64,000 nucleotides of DNA from Tepidiforma thermophila (GCF_002563855.1 NZ_PDJQ01000001.1:2170001-2234000), one strand, 5' to 3'; positions 42,948 to 50,830 are shown, counted from the first letter of the stretch. Notes: a model not told the origin generated them from the sequence alone. Numbers and translations: made by a program.

Positions 42948-43361
42948 TTACTTCTTCTTCACGTTGTCGTAGACGAACTTGACGATGTCCTGGGTGTTGG
43001 TACCGGGCCGGAAGATCGCCTTGAAGCCGAGCTTCTGGAGGGCCTCGGTGTCTTCTTCGGGGATGATGCCCCCGCAGAAGAGGAGGACGTCGTCGAGGCC
43101 GCGCTTCTTCAACTCCTCGACGACGCGGGGAAAGAGCTCGAGGTGCGCACCGGAGAGGATGGAGAGGCCGACGACATCGACGTCTTCCTGGAGGGCGGCT
43201 TCGGCGATCATTTCTGGGGTCTGGCGGATGCCGGTGTAGATGACTTCGCAGCCGCCATCGCGGAGGGCGCGGGCGACGACCTTCGCGCCGCGGTCGTGGC
43301 CGTCGAGGCCGGGCTTGGCGATGAGGACACGGATCTTGTCGGTGGCGGTTGCTGTCGACAT
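42948..43361 (-). CDS. mcmA2: Methylmalonyl-CoA mutase B12-binding (small) subunit
   Basis: A 137-residue cobalamin-binding domain: [19 protein letters not shown] with the DxHxxG motif (Asp20, His22, Gly25; His replaces the cobalt lower ligand), [13 protein letters not shown] and [12 protein letters not shown]. It is a free-standing subunit, as in archaeal and many Chloroflexi mutases, and must assemble with the catalytic subunit at 45197-46852, from which four genes separate it. MeaB follows directly. Confidence 0.95.
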   Translation of the reverse strand: MSTATATDKIRVLIAKPGLDGHDRGAKVVARALRDGGCEVIYTGIRQTPEMIAEAALQEDVDVVGLSILSGAHLELFPRVVEELKKRGLDDVLLFCGGIIPEEDTEALQKLGFKAIFRPGTNTQDIVKFVYDNVKKK

Positions 43362-43408
43362 GGCTTCCCCCGGGGCGTTGGTGATGCTGTCGTCGTTATG
43401 GTACCGAG

Positions 43409-43804
43409 TCAGCGTCCCTGGCGCTGAATCAGCTGGAGGTTGACGCCGTGCGAGGACTTCGGCGACACGAAGGCAACACCGTTGTTCGGGTCGCCGACGC
43501 GAAAGCCGAGGCTGCGCAGGTGTTCAACGGCGGCGGCAACGTCGTCGACTTCGATCGAGAGGAGAAACTGGCCCTCGCCGCGCTCTTTGGCGAACTGGGC
43601 AACGGGGCCCTGGTCGGTGGTGGGCTGGATGAACTCGAGGTCGCTGTCGCCGATGGGCATGAATGCGTTTTTGATGCCCAGTGCGGGCACTTCGCCGCCG
43701 CGGGAGGGATCGACCTGGAGCCCGAAGTTGCGGGCGTAGGTGGCGGTTGCCTCCTCGAGGTTCTTGACGACGATGCCGACGTGGTCGATGCGCTTTGCTT
43801 TCAC
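43409..43804 (-). CDS. VOC superfamily protein, epimerase-like (copy 2)
   Basis: A 131-residue glyoxalase/VOC protein: [68 protein letters not shown] and [11 protein letters not shown]. His8 and the last Gln could be metal ligands, but the second epimerase His (HHICFE) is Gln-Phe-Leu here, so true methylmalonyl-CoA epimerase activity is doubtful. The GTG start overlaps the upstream VOC stop (GTGA). It may act on a related acyl-CoA such as ethylmalonyl-CoA. Confidence 0.85.
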   Translation of the reverse strand: MKAKRIDHVGIVVKNLEEATATYARNFGLQVDPSRGGEVPALGIKNAFMPIGDSDLEFIQPTTDQGPVAQFAKERGEGQFLLSIEVDDVAAAVEHLRSLGFRVGDPNNGVAFVSPKSSHGVNLQLIQRQGR

Positions 43805-44229
43805 GGTGCTGCTCCAGCGGGAGATTCGTTGGGAATGGCGTTGTACTGAATGAGTGCGAAAGGGACGCCGCTCGTGCCGGATTTCACGGTGGCGATGAGG
43901 GCGCCGGGCTGGACGGCGGGCTTCGGGTCACCGACGTTGTAGCCGAGGCCGCGCAGCCGTTGGACGGCGGCGGCGATATCGGCGACGGCGAGGACGAGAC
44001 CCCAGAGCCGTGCTTTGACCTCGGCTGCAGGGTCGGGCTCGGGCGGCCCCGCGAATTCGAGAACGACCTCGCCGAGCTTTGCGAAGGCAAGCTTTGCGCC
44101 GGTGCCCGGGCGGCTCATGGTGCGCCGAATCTCAATGCCGAGGTTGCGATGGAACGTCTCGGCGACCACCTCGCTGTTGTTCGAGGAGATGACGATGTGG
44201 TCGATGTGGGTGGCGCCGATGCCGGTCAT
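43801..44229 (-). CDS. VOC superfamily protein (copy 3)
   Basis: A 142-residue VOC protein: ATHIDHIVISSNNSEVVAETFHRNLGI, KLAFAKLGEVVLEFAG, GLVLAVADIAAAVQRLRGLGYNVGDP and FALIQYNAIP. It keeps His9 but lacks the mid-domain His pair of epimerases, so one metal ligand is missing and the reaction is unknown. The start follows the mce stop directly (TAA then ATG) and it overlaps the next VOC gene by 4 nt. Three tandem VOC genes in one mutase operon is unusual. Confidence 0.8.
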   Translation of the reverse strand: MTGIGATHIDHIVISSNNSEVVAETFHRNLGIEIRRTMSRPGTGAKLAFAKLGEVVLEFAGPPEPDPAAEVKARLWGLVLAVADIAAAVQRLRGLGYNVGDPKPAVQPGALIATVKSGTSGVPFALIQYNAIPNESPAGAAP

Positions 44230-44646
44230 TTAGTGGTCGTGCTGCCCCTCGATGGGCGTGGCGAATTCGACGAGGACGCCGTGGTTGGCCCGGGGGTGAA
44301 GGAACGCAATCATGCCGGCGAGGCCGAGGCGGGGCGCCTGATCGATGAGTTCGATGCCCTTTTCGCGTGCGGCTTCGAGTTCCTTTGCGACGTCGTCAGA
44401 TTCGAAGCAGATGTGGTGCATGCCCTCGCCGCGGTTGGCGAGGAAGCGGGCAACGCCGGTGTCGTCGCGGGTCGGCTCGAGGAGTTCGATTTCGGATTCG
44501 CCGATCTTGAGGAGGACGCCGCGAACGCCCTGGTCTTCGACGACGCGGTCCGCGGTAACCGGGAGGCCGAGTGCATCGCGGTAGAACTTGAGGGCTTCGT
44601 CGGCGGAGTGCACGACGATGCCGACGTGGTGGATTTTGGTGAGCAT
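44230..44646 (-). CDS. mce: Methylmalonyl-CoA epimerase
   Basis: A 138-residue VOC enzyme with the full epimerase pattern: KIHHVGIVVHSADEALKFYRDALGL (His7), GEGMHHICFESDDV (central His pair), GLAGMIAFLHPRANHGVLVEF (His and final Glu ligands). It interconverts (R)- and (S)-methylmalonyl-CoA, linking propionyl-CoA carboxylation to the mutase. It is the third gene of the operon, after the large mutase subunit and a DinB protein. Confidence 0.92.
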   Translation of the reverse strand: MLTKIHHVGIVVHSADEALKFYRDALGLPVTADRVVEDQGVRGVLLKIGESEIELLEPTRDDTGVARFLANRGEGMHHICFESDDVAKELEAAREKGIELIDQAPRLGLAGMIAFLHPRANHGVLVEFATPIEGQHDH

Positions 44647-44663
44647 GCTGGTGCGGAACCCCC

Positions 44664-45197
44664 TCAGGATGTGGCTTCTTCGATGATGGACTGGGCGCCG
44701 GTTCGCCGTGCTCCCTCCATGCCGGCGAGGCGCGCGGCGATGGCGTGCCAGTGTTCGCGGTCGTGGTCGATGACGGCCTGGACGAGCTTGCGGTAGCCGG
44801 ACCCTTCGTCGACGAGGTCCTCATCCGGGATATGGGCGAGTTCTTCGAGGAGGCGGTGGCGGCCGTCTTTGAGCTGCTGGAGGACGCTGAAGAAATCGAG
44901 GCTGCGCTTGCGCTCGACGTGCTCCTGGTTCCAGGCGTCCAGGCGGCTGCGGTTGAAGTCGTAGAGCTCGGGGCGCCGGCCGGCACGGAGCTCGCGCAGG
45001 GCGGTGACGACCTCTGCCTCCCAGCTGGCGACGTGGCCGACGATATCTTTGACGGACCATTCGCCGATGAATGGCCGCTCGATATCGCGGATGCGGCACG
45101 TTTCGACGTTCCGGATCAGCTGGTTGCGCTCGAGTTCGAGCTCGGCGAGGAGGCGGCGCCGCTCATCGGCGCGGGTCCGGATGTCGTCGTCGCTCAT
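44664..45197 (-). CDS. DinB/ClbS-like four-helix protein inside the mutase operon
   Basis: A 177-residue helical protein: RRLLAELELERNQLIRNVE, FIGEWSVKDIVGHVASWEAEVV (His74-like metal position), and VIDHDREHWHAIAARLAGME near the C-terminus with a probable metal-ligand His pair. It belongs to the ClbS/DfsB/DinB superfamily. Its ATG shares one base with the mutase stop (TGATG), so it is co-translated with mcmA1. No role in mutase function is known for this family; a link to thiol or CoA chemistry is conceivable. Confidence 0.75.
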   Translation of the reverse strand: MSDDDIRTRADERRRLLAELELERNQLIRNVETCRIRDIERPFIGEWSVKDIVGHVASWEAEVVTALRELRAGRRPELYDFNRSRLDAWNQEHVERKRSLDFFSVLQQLKDGRHRLLEELAHIPDEDLVDEGSGYRKLVQAVIDHDREHWHAIAARLAGMEGARRTGAQSIIEEATS

Positions 45198-46852
45198 CAG
45201 ATGAACACCGGCTCACGCTGTTCGCCCCACACCTTGCGAAGGCGGTGGCTGATTTCGCCGAGGGTGACCCGGTTTTCGACGGCCTCGATCATGATGGGAA
45301 CGAGGTTTTCCGTGCCGCGGGCGGCCTGTTCGATGCGGTCGAGCATCCGTTCGACGGCAGCGTTATCGCGGGTGGCGCGGAGCCTCCGGAGCTTTTCGAC
45401 CTGGCGCTGCCCGATGGCGGGGTCGACGCGGAGGATTTCGGGTTGCTCCTCCTCAGCGACGATGAACTCGTTTACGCCGACGATGATCCGCTCCTTATTT
45501 TCGACCTGCATCTGGTAGCGGTAGGCGGCTTCCTGGATCTCCTTCTGCTGGAAGCCCTTTTCGATGGCGGCCAGTGCGCCGCCCATGCTGTCGATCGTTT
45601 TGATGTACTCCCGGGCTTCTGCTTCGAGCCGGTTGGTGAGGTCTTCAACGAAGTAGGAGCCGCCGAGGGGGTCAATGACGTCGGCGACGCCGCTTTCGTA
45701 GGCGAGGATCTGCTGGGTGCGGAGGGCGATCTGGACGGCCTTCTCGGTCGGGAGGGCGAGCGCCTCGTCCATGGAGTTCGTATGGAGCGACTGGGTGCCG
45801 CCGAGCACGGCCGCGAGGGCCTGGACGGTGGTGCGGACGATGTTGTTCTCGGGCTGCTGGGCGGTGAGGGTGGCGCCGCCGGTCTGGGTGTGGAAGCGGA
45901 GCATCTGGGAGCGCGGGTTCTTCGCCTCGAAGCGGTCGCGCATGATGTGGGCCCAGAGGCGGCGGGCGGCGCGGAATTTTGCGACTTCTTCGAGGAAGTT
46001 GTTGTGGCAGGCGAAGAAGAAGGAGAGCCGGCCGGCGAACTCATCGACATCGAGACCGGCGCCGAGAGCGGCTTCGACGTAGGCGATGCCGTTGGCGAGG
46101 GTGAAGGCGATCTCCTGGGCGGCGGTACAGCCCGCCTCGCGCATGTGGTAGCCGGAGATGGAGATGGTGTTCCACTGCGGTACGTTGTCTTTGCAGTAGG
46201 CAAAGATGTCGGTAATGAGCCGCATGGAGGGTTTCGGCGGGTAGATGTAGGTCCCGCGGGCGATGTATTCCTTGAGGATGTCGTTCTGGACCGTCCCGCC
46301 GAGCCTATCTGGGGAAACGCCCTGGTGTTTGCCGACGGCCACGTAGAGGGCGAGGAGGATGGCGGCCGTCGCGTTGATAGTCATGGAGGTGGTGACTTTA
46401 TCGAGCGGGATGCCATCGAAGAGCACGAGCATGTCTTCGATGGAGTCGATGGCAACGCCGACCTTGCCGACTTCGCCGGCGGCCATGGGGTCATCTGAGT
46501 CGTAGCCGATCTGGGTAGGGAGGTCGAACGCTACGGAAAGGCCGGTCTGGCCCTGGGACAGGAGGTAGCGGTAGCGCTGGTTTGATTCTTCGGCGGTGCC
46601 GAAGCCGGCGTACTGGCGCATGGTCCAGAGACGGCCGCGGTACATGGTGGGCTGGATGCCGCGGGTGAAGGGGAACTCGCCGGGGAAGCCGAGCTGCGTG
46701 ACCGGGTCCCAGCCTTCGAGGTCATCCTGGGTGTAGATGGGCTCGATGGGCATCCGCCCGGTGGTTTCGAAGGAAGGCTGACGTTCGGGGGCGCGCTGGA
46801 CAGCTTTGGCGTAGGGGCCCTGCAGCCACTCGCGCTTGGTGGTGATTGGCAT
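45197..46852 (-). CDS. mcmA1: Methylmalonyl-CoA mutase catalytic (large) subunit
   Basis: A 551-residue TIM-barrel mutase subunit without a B12 domain: [81 protein letters not shown] and [19 protein letters not shown]. The [11 protein letters not shown] and [10 protein letters not shown] blocks are those of methylmalonyl-CoA mutases rather than isobutyryl- or ethylmalonyl-CoA mutases. It heads the 12-gene leftward operon; TATACT (reverse strand, 46917-46912) is the likely -10, giving a leader of about 50 nt in which no B12 riboswitch is recognisable. Confidence 0.95.
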   Translation of the reverse strand: MPITTKREWLQGPYAKAVQRAPERQPSFETTGRMPIEPIYTQDDLEGWDPVTQLGFPGEFPFTRGIQPTMYRGRLWTMRQYAGFGTAEESNQRYRYLLSQGQTGLSVAFDLPTQIGYDSDDPMAAGEVGKVGVAIDSIEDMLVLFDGIPLDKVTTSMTINATAAILLALYVAVGKHQGVSPDRLGGTVQNDILKEYIARGTYIYPPKPSMRLITDIFAYCKDNVPQWNTISISGYHMREAGCTAAQEIAFTLANGIAYVEAALGAGLDVDEFAGRLSFFFACHNNFLEEVAKFRAARRLWAHIMRDRFEAKNPRSQMLRFHTQTGGATLTAQQPENNIVRTTVQALAAVLGGTQSLHTNSMDEALALPTEKAVQIALRTQQILAYESGVADVIDPLGGSYFVEDLTNRLEAEAREYIKTIDSMGGALAAIEKGFQQKEIQEAAYRYQMQVENKERIIVGVNEFIVAEEEQPEILRVDPAIGQRQVEKLRRLRATRDNAAVERMLDRIEQAARGTENLVPIMIEAVENRVTLGEISHRLRKVWGEQREPVFI

Positions 46853-46960
46853 GCTCTAGCGACTCCGGGGACGCGTGGGCGCGTTCTGGCGAACGGCGGT
46901 GCAGTCTCCGAAGTATAGGAGCGGCCCGCCCGGCCCGGCAAACGCCGCGCCGGCCCGCGG

Positions 46961-47107
46961 TCAGGGGTCGCGAGTATCGCGCGACTTTTCGCGGAGGCGC
47001 TTCAGGCGCTCCTCTTCGAAATCCACGATGGGGCGCACGATGGCGAGCCGGCGCCGGCGCTCGTGGAGTTCGTCGTCGTAGGTGTGGATGCGCTGTGCCT
47101 GTCCCAT
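46961..47107 (-). CDS. Small basic/acidic helical protein, unrecognised
   Basis: A 48-codon frame in the 453-nt gap between mcmA1 and the regulator gene, reading MGQAQRIHTYDDELHERRRR and continuing to an Arg/Glu/Lys-rich end. Codons are GC-biased at the third position as in neighbouring genes, and the product would be one charged helix. The ATG at 47107 has no Shine-Dalgarno. No family is recognised. It could be a real small protein or chance; the rest of the gap holds only the two promoters. Confidence 0.4.
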   Translation of the reverse strand: MGQAQRIHTYDDELHERRRRLAIVRPIVDFEEERLKRLREKSRDTRDP

Positions 47108-47221
47108 ATCGAAAGATTCGGCTGGCCCGGGCGGGCGCCACAATTCGGGATTCGCCCGATTTCGCGGGCGGCGCGCCCGGGCGCCGGCGACATCAGGGAG
47201 ACCGGCGACAAAAATAGGGTC

Positions 47222-47249
47222 TTTACCTCTTGACAAACGTGGATATAAT
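47222..47249 (+). promoter_or_regulatory. Strong promoter of the regulator gene
   Basis: TTTACC (47222-47227), a 16-nt spacer and a perfect TATAAT (47244-47249). A TTGACA lies inside the spacer at 47230-47235, too close to pair with the same -10. The leader of about 50 nt contains CCACCGG/CCGGTGG arms that can fold into a GC hairpin before the start at 47306. Confidence 0.65.
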
Positions 47250-47305
47250 CCCACCCACCGGCCCGGGGCCTGCCCCGGTGGAGATTCGGGAACGTACAGG
47301 TAACG

Positions 47306-48061
47306 ATGGACGGCAGCCTTTCTCCCCGCTTCCTCAGCTGCCTGCTGGTTGCTCCGGGCGCTCTGGAGACCCGCCACTTTGTCCGTGCGCTGCACAGCGG
47401 GGGACTGGCGGTGCTCGAGCGGGAGCCCGGCGAAGCAGCGCTGCGGATGGCGGAGTCGGGGGAATTCGACCTGGTCTGCCGCGCGATCGAAGGCGACGGA
47501 GTTTCCGGGCTGGTCGATGTGGCGCGGCTGGCAGCGTGCGGGAGGCCGGTGGTCGCGGTGTTCGCAGCAGCGCTCCCGGAGCTGGTCGCTGAGGCATTCA
47601 CGGCCGGGGCGGAGGCCTGCCTGGAGCTTGGGGCAGACCCGCGGGTGGTGGTCGCGCAGGTGCGCGCCGTGCTGCGGCGGGCCGGGGCGTATGATGCGGC
47701 CAGCGGCGCGAATAGCGGCGTCCTTCAGGTCGGCGACCTTGTGGTCGATGTTGATCGATGCGAGGTGCAGCGCGGGGGGATGGTGGTACCACTCACCGCG
47801 GCGGAATTCCGGATCGTGGAGTACATGGCCCGCAACAGCGGGCGGGTGCTCAGGCCGCACGAAATCCTGAACGCCGTCTCGGATGATTACCGCTATCTTC
47901 CGCGGGAAGCACAGGACGTGTTCAAGGTCTATGTCCGCCGGATTCGGCGGAAGCTCGAGCCGGACGAGCAGGCCCCGCGGTACCTGGTGACGGTGCGGGG
48001 TTTCGGCTACCGGCTCGAGGGCGGCCGGGAGCGCGTGATGCTCCCGGCACGGCAGGCCTGA
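47306..48061 (+). CDS. OmpR-type winged-helix regulator with degenerate receiver
   Basis: A 251-residue protein. The C-terminal DNA-binding domain (about 140-240) is classical: VPLTAAEFRIVEYMARNSGRVLRPHEIL, FKVYVRRIRRKLEPDEQAPRYLVTVRGFGYRLE. The N-terminal half (10-125) has receiver-like topology but lacks the phosphorylation site: the usual acidic pair is LLVAPGAL, the Asp-bearing strand is FDLVCRAIEGDG, and the conserved Lys (KPF) is absent. It should therefore act without phosphorylation, or sense another signal. No histidine kinase is adjacent. It is preceded by the promoter at 47222 and followed by a coiled-coil protein. Confidence 0.85.
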   Translation: MDGSLSPRFLSCLLVAPGALETRHFVRALHSGGLAVLEREPGEAALRMAESGEFDLVCRAIEGDGVSGLVDVARLAACGRPVVAVFAAALPELVAEAFTAGAEACLELGADPRVVVAQVRAVLRRAGAYDAASGANSGVLQVGDLVVDVDRCEVQRGGMVVPLTAAEFRIVEYMARNSGRVLRPHEILNAVSDDYRYLPREAQDVFKVYVRRIRRKLEPDEQAPRYLVTVRGFGYRLEGGRERVMLPARQA

Positions 48062-48106
48062 CGCGCTCCCACGGCTCCCGGGCGCGTACCTCCCGGGAAG
48101 GTTGAC

Positions 48107-48652
48107 GTGGGAGAACACGACAGCGAGCCTGAGGATGTGATCCTGGAGCGATTGCAGGAAGCTGCGTCGGGGGATGCGACGGTGCGCCAGCTCCGGCGGC
48201 GGTACGACCTGTTGCGCCAGGACTACGAGCGGCTCCTCGACCGGCTGGCAGAACTCGAGGACCGGCTCGCGGAGGCGACGCGGGCCCAGGCGAGCAGCTC
48301 TTCGTCGTCGGTGGCCGGAGCGCTTTCTGAGGCGATTGCTGCGCCGCTCCTGCAGCTGCGCCAGGAGTACCTCGCGGCGGCGGCGAGCATCGCGCAGGTG
48401 GTGGCGGGGCTCGAGGGGCTCGCCGGAGGGCTGAAAGGCCAGAAGAGCGCGCGGCCCGCGGTTGAGCCAGCCCCGGGAGGGGAGACGAGCCCGGAGCCAC
48501 GAGGCCACCGCGTGCAGGTAGACGTGCGGGGGAAGGGGTTCGGCGAGCTGCTCGACTTCCAGGAGCGGCTGGCGAACCTGGAAGGCGTGGCGCGGGTGTC
48601 CATCAACGCAATCGACAACGAGCGGGCGACCCTCATCGTCGAACTGGAGTAA
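48107..48652 (+). CDS. Coiled-coil protein with small C-terminal beta-alpha-beta domain
   Basis: A 181-residue protein I cannot assign. Residues 24-60 form a strong coiled coil (RQLRRRYDLLRQDYERLLDRL and onwards), a Ser run (63-68) and an Ala/Leu-rich helix follow (70-108), then a Pro/Gly/Glu linker. The C-terminus (about 135-181) reads VQVDVRGKGFGELLDFQERL with VSINAIDNERATLIVEL, an alternating strand-helix-strand pattern like small ferredoxin-like sensor domains. The GTG at 48107 has GGAAGG about 8 nt upstream. It is 45 nt after the regulator gene and may be its partner; there is no signal peptide. Confidence 0.7.
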   Translation: MGEHDSEPEDVILERLQEAASGDATVRQLRRRYDLLRQDYERLLDRLAELEDRLAEATRAQASSSSSSVAGALSEAIAAPLLQLRQEYLAAAASIAQVVAGLEGLAGGLKGQKSARPAVEPAPGGETSPEPRGHRVQVDVRGKGFGELLDFQERLANLEGVARVSINAIDNERATLIVELE

Positions 48653-48713
48653 CGCCGGGAATGGACGTCGGGGTACACTCCGGCTGCCGGCGAATTCGTC
48701 GGCCGGGGGAGCC

Positions 48714-49067
48714 ATGGACATCGAACGGTTCAACGCAGAGTGGCTGCTGGCATGGACGGAGAAGGACGTCCCCCGGCTGCTGGCGTTCTATCACCCGGAG
48801 GTTGAGTACCGGGACGGCCAGGTGCCGCAGGGCGTGAAAGGGCATGCGGCGCTGAGGGCGTACCTCGAGGGGCTGTTCGCCGCGACGCCGCCCATGACTT
48901 ACGTGCCTGACGAGGTCTGGCCGATCGCGGGCGGCTACTGCGGGCGCTGGTACTGCACGGTGACGCTGCCCGACGGCTCCGCGCGGAGGCTGCGGGGGTT
49001 CGACCTTGTGCTCCTCGACGGAGACCGGATTAGCTTCAACGAGGTCTATACGCACAACCTGCCGTAG
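48714..49067 (+). CDS. SnoaL-like/NTF2-fold protein
   Basis: A 117-residue single-domain cone-shaped NTF2-like protein: MDIERFNAEWLLAWTEKDVPRLLAFYHPEVEYRD, GHAALRAYLEGLF, and a beta-rich end WYCTVTLPDGSARRLRGFDLVLLDGDRI. Asp/His residues in HPEVEYRD match the polyketide cyclase/isomerase group. GGGGGAG lies about 7 nt before the ATG; TACACT (48674-48679) is a candidate -10. The substrate is unknown. It converges with the epoxide hydrolase. Confidence 0.85.
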   Translation: MDIERFNAEWLLAWTEKDVPRLLAFYHPEVEYRDGQVPQGVKGHAALRAYLEGLFAATPPMTYVPDEVWPIAGGYCGRWYCTVTLPDGSARRLRGFDLVLLDGDRISFNEVYTHNLP

Positions 49068-49100
49068 GTCACGGCTCAACCGGCGCCGACCGGAGCAGCC

Positions 49101-50237
49101 TCAGCCGGTCCGGAGCTTGCGGAAGAAGGCGATGATGTCGCTGGCGAGGAGGGCCGGCTGTTCGAGAGCTGCGAAGTGGCCGCCCCGCGGCATTTCGGTC
49201 CAGTGGACGATGTTGAAGCGCTGCTCTGCCCAGTGGCGGGGCACCCTCCACGGCTCGCGCGGGAAGACGGCGACGCCGGTGGGCACTTCGACCCGCGGGT
49301 AGACGAAGCCGGCGGGGTCGCGGCGCGCCTCGTAGTAGATGCGGGCCGAAGAGGCGACGCTGTTCGGCGCCCAGTAGAACATGAGGTTCGTGAGCAGCAC
49401 ATCTTTGGAGAACGTGTCTTCGATATTGCTGCCGACATCGCCCCAGGTATGGAATTTTTCGACGACCCAGGCGGCGAGCCCGGCCGGGGAATCGGACTGG
49501 GCGAGGGTGAGGGAATCGGGTTTCGTTCCCTGGGTGAGCGAGTAGCCGGTTTCGTTCGCCTGGAACGCGTCGCGGGCGGCGATGTGTTTGCGGTCTTCTT
49601 CGGTCGGGTTCGGCGGGGGCTGGACGAAGAGGAAGTTCAGGTGTGCACCGATGACGCTTTCGGGATAGGCGGAGGCCATTTTGGCGGAGATGATGCCGCC
49701 CCAGTCGCCGCCCTGGACGCCGTAGCGACGGTAGCCAAGCTCGCGGGTCATAAGGGTGTGGAAGGCGGCCGCGATGCGGGAGATACCCCAGCCGCGCTCA
49801 CGGGGCTTGCCGCCGAAGCCGAAACCGGGGAGCGCCGGGATGACGAGGTCGAAGGCATCGGCGGCGGAGTTGCCGTGGGCTTCGGGGTGCACGAGCCGGT
49901 CGATGATGAAGTAGAACTCGAAGATGGAGCCGGGCCAGCCGTGCACCAGGAGGAGGGGGATGGCGGATGGGTTTCCGCTCGTGATATGCCAGAAGTGAAG
50001 GTCGACGCCATCGACCTCTGCGAGGAAGCCGGGATACCGATTGAGGTGGCCTTCGTGGAGGCGCCAGTCGTAGCCGTTGGCCCAGTAGTCACAGAGTTCG
50101 CGGATGTAGTCCAGGTTGGCGCCGTAGTCCCAGCCGGCGCCGGGGAGCTGCTCCGGCCAGCGGGTCCGGGCGAGCCGTTCGCGGAGGTCGGCGAGGACCT
50201 CATCGGGTACGCTGATGGCGAAGGGGCGGATGCTCAT
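49101..50237 (-). CDS. Epoxide hydrolase (alpha/beta hydrolase with EHN domain)
   Basis: A 378-residue epoxide hydrolase: the N-terminal EHN segment (PFAISVPDEVLADLRERLARTRWP), HGWPGS oxyanion loop (99-104), nucleophile Asp178 in GVQGGDWGG, and the catalytic His in PRGGHFAALEQP near residue 353; two lid tyrosines are plausible. It opens epoxides to diols and has no signal peptide. The ATG at 50237 diverges from the tRNA-Phe promoter. It might detoxify terpenoid or aromatic epoxides, but nothing links it directly to the Atu-like block. Confidence 0.92.
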   Translation of the reverse strand: MSIRPFAISVPDEVLADLRERLARTRWPEQLPGAGWDYGANLDYIRELCDYWANGYDWRLHEGHLNRYPGFLAEVDGVDLHFWHITSGNPSAIPLLLVHGWPGSIFEFYFIIDRLVHPEAHGNSAADAFDLVIPALPGFGFGGKPRERGWGISRIAAAFHTLMTRELGYRRYGVQGGDWGGIISAKMASAYPESVIGAHLNFLFVQPPPNPTEEDRKHIAARDAFQANETGYSLTQGTKPDSLTLAQSDSPAGLAAWVVEKFHTWGDVGSNIEDTFSKDVLLTNLMFYWAPNSVASSARIYYEARRDPAGFVYPRVEVPTGVAVFPREPWRVPRHWAEQRFNIVHWTEMPRGGHFAALEQPALLASDIIAFFRKLRTG

Positions 50238-50273
50238 GGCCGGGAATCATACCGCCGGGGCGTGAGCCGCGCC

Positions 50274-50303
50274 TTGACCGGCGGGCGGGCGTGAACCTAG
50301 CAT
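50274..50303 (+). promoter_or_regulatory. tRNA-Phe promoter
   Basis: TTGACC (50274-50279), an 18-nt spacer and TAGCAT (50298-50303), ending 11 nt before the mature tRNA 5' end. Confidence 0.7.
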
Positions 50304-50314
50304 GAAGCAACGGC

Positions 50315-50390
50315 GCTGAGGTAGCTCAGTTGGTAGAGCACGGCACTGAAAATGCCGGTGTCCTCGGTTCGATCCCGAGCCTCAGCACCA
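50315..50390 (+). tRNA. tRNA-Phe (GAA), CCA encoded
   Basis: A 76-nt cloverleaf: acceptor GCTGAGG/CCTCAGC (perfect), D arm GCTC/GAGC, anticodon stem CGGCA/TGCCG with loop CTGAAAA (GAA), T arm CTCGG-TTCGATC-CCGAG, discriminator A and encoded CCA. It is followed 16 nt later by an intrinsic terminator. Confidence 0.97.
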
Positions 50391-50405
50391 GGCATGACGA
50401 TGGAC

Positions 50406-50440
50406 GGGCCCGGCGAAATCGCCGGGCCTGTGCTCTTGCC
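50406..50440 (+). terminator. tRNA-Phe terminator
   Basis: Perfect 9-bp stem GGCCCGGCG (50407-50415) and CGCCGGGCC (50420-50428), loop AAAT, then TGTGCTCTTGCC. The T-tract is weak, as in other terminators of this window. The 170 nt from here to tRNA-Asn contain no gene that I can support. Confidence 0.65.
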
Positions 50441-50609
50441 GGGGCCTATGACGAACCGAGTGCTCCGGCCCTCTTCCGCATCACGGGCGCAATGCGGCAC
50501 AGCCGCAGCGGCGTCTACCGGGGAACGGGTCTTGGGGGTTGCGGTTGCGGTGGAGCGACGGTTTGCTCCGCGAGCGGGGGAGAACGGGCGCGCTGACCCG
50601 GCGCAGGGG

Positions 50610-50684
50610 TGGCTCCCCGGCGAGGATTCGAACCTCGAACCTAGCGGTTAACAGCCGCGCGCTCTACCGTTGAGCTACCGGGGA
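50610..50684 (-). tRNA. tRNA-Asn (GTT), CCA encoded
   Basis: A 75-nt cloverleaf on the reverse strand: acceptor TCCCCGG/CCGGGGA, D arm GCTC/GAGC, anticodon stem CGCGG/CCGCT with one C-T mismatch and loop CTGTTAA (GTT), T arm CGAGG-TTCGAAT-CCTCG, discriminator G and encoded CCA. The start at 50684 lies 62 nt from a large dyad on the opposite side. It faces tRNA-Phe. Confidence 0.97.
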
Positions 50685-50745
50685 TCATGTTGAGTTTCGG
50701 ACGGCGAGGCGGGACGCGCAACCGGCTCATGCCGTGATTCGCATC

Positions 50746-50830
50746 GCGCGACCGCCCCGGGGACGAGAAGACGGCTGCCGGCAGGAAGTCACGTGCGCCC
50801 CCAGGTGGATCCTCCTGCCGGCGGCCGCGC
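50746..50830. repeat. Nested inverted repeats between tRNA-Asn and the oxidoreductase
   Basis: The inner dyad GCCGGCAGGA (50777-50786) and TCCTGCCGGC (50813-50822) is perfect, with a 26-nt loop. Outside it, GCGCGACCGCC (50746-50756) matches the complement of GGCGGCCGCGC (50820-50830) with one mismatch. The outer and inner right arms share 3 nt, so the folds partly compete. There is no T-tract and no resemblance to a known riboswitch, 6S, SRP or tmRNA core. It could be the leader or site of a regulatory RNA, or part of either flanking promoter. Confidence 0.5.

Noticed and set aside
46853-46911. Possible cobalamin riboswitch before mcmA1
   Set aside because: The leader is only about 50 nt and lacks any B12-box-like core.
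47230-47249. TTGACA with TATAAT as a promoter pair
   Set aside because: The spacing is only 8 nt. TTTACC at 47222 with a 16-nt spacer is the workable -35.
50352-50651. A 99-codon frame running through tRNA-Phe toward tRNA-Asn
   Set aside because: It overlaps the tRNA and its terminator, has no ribosome site, and is compositionally unlike neighbouring genes.
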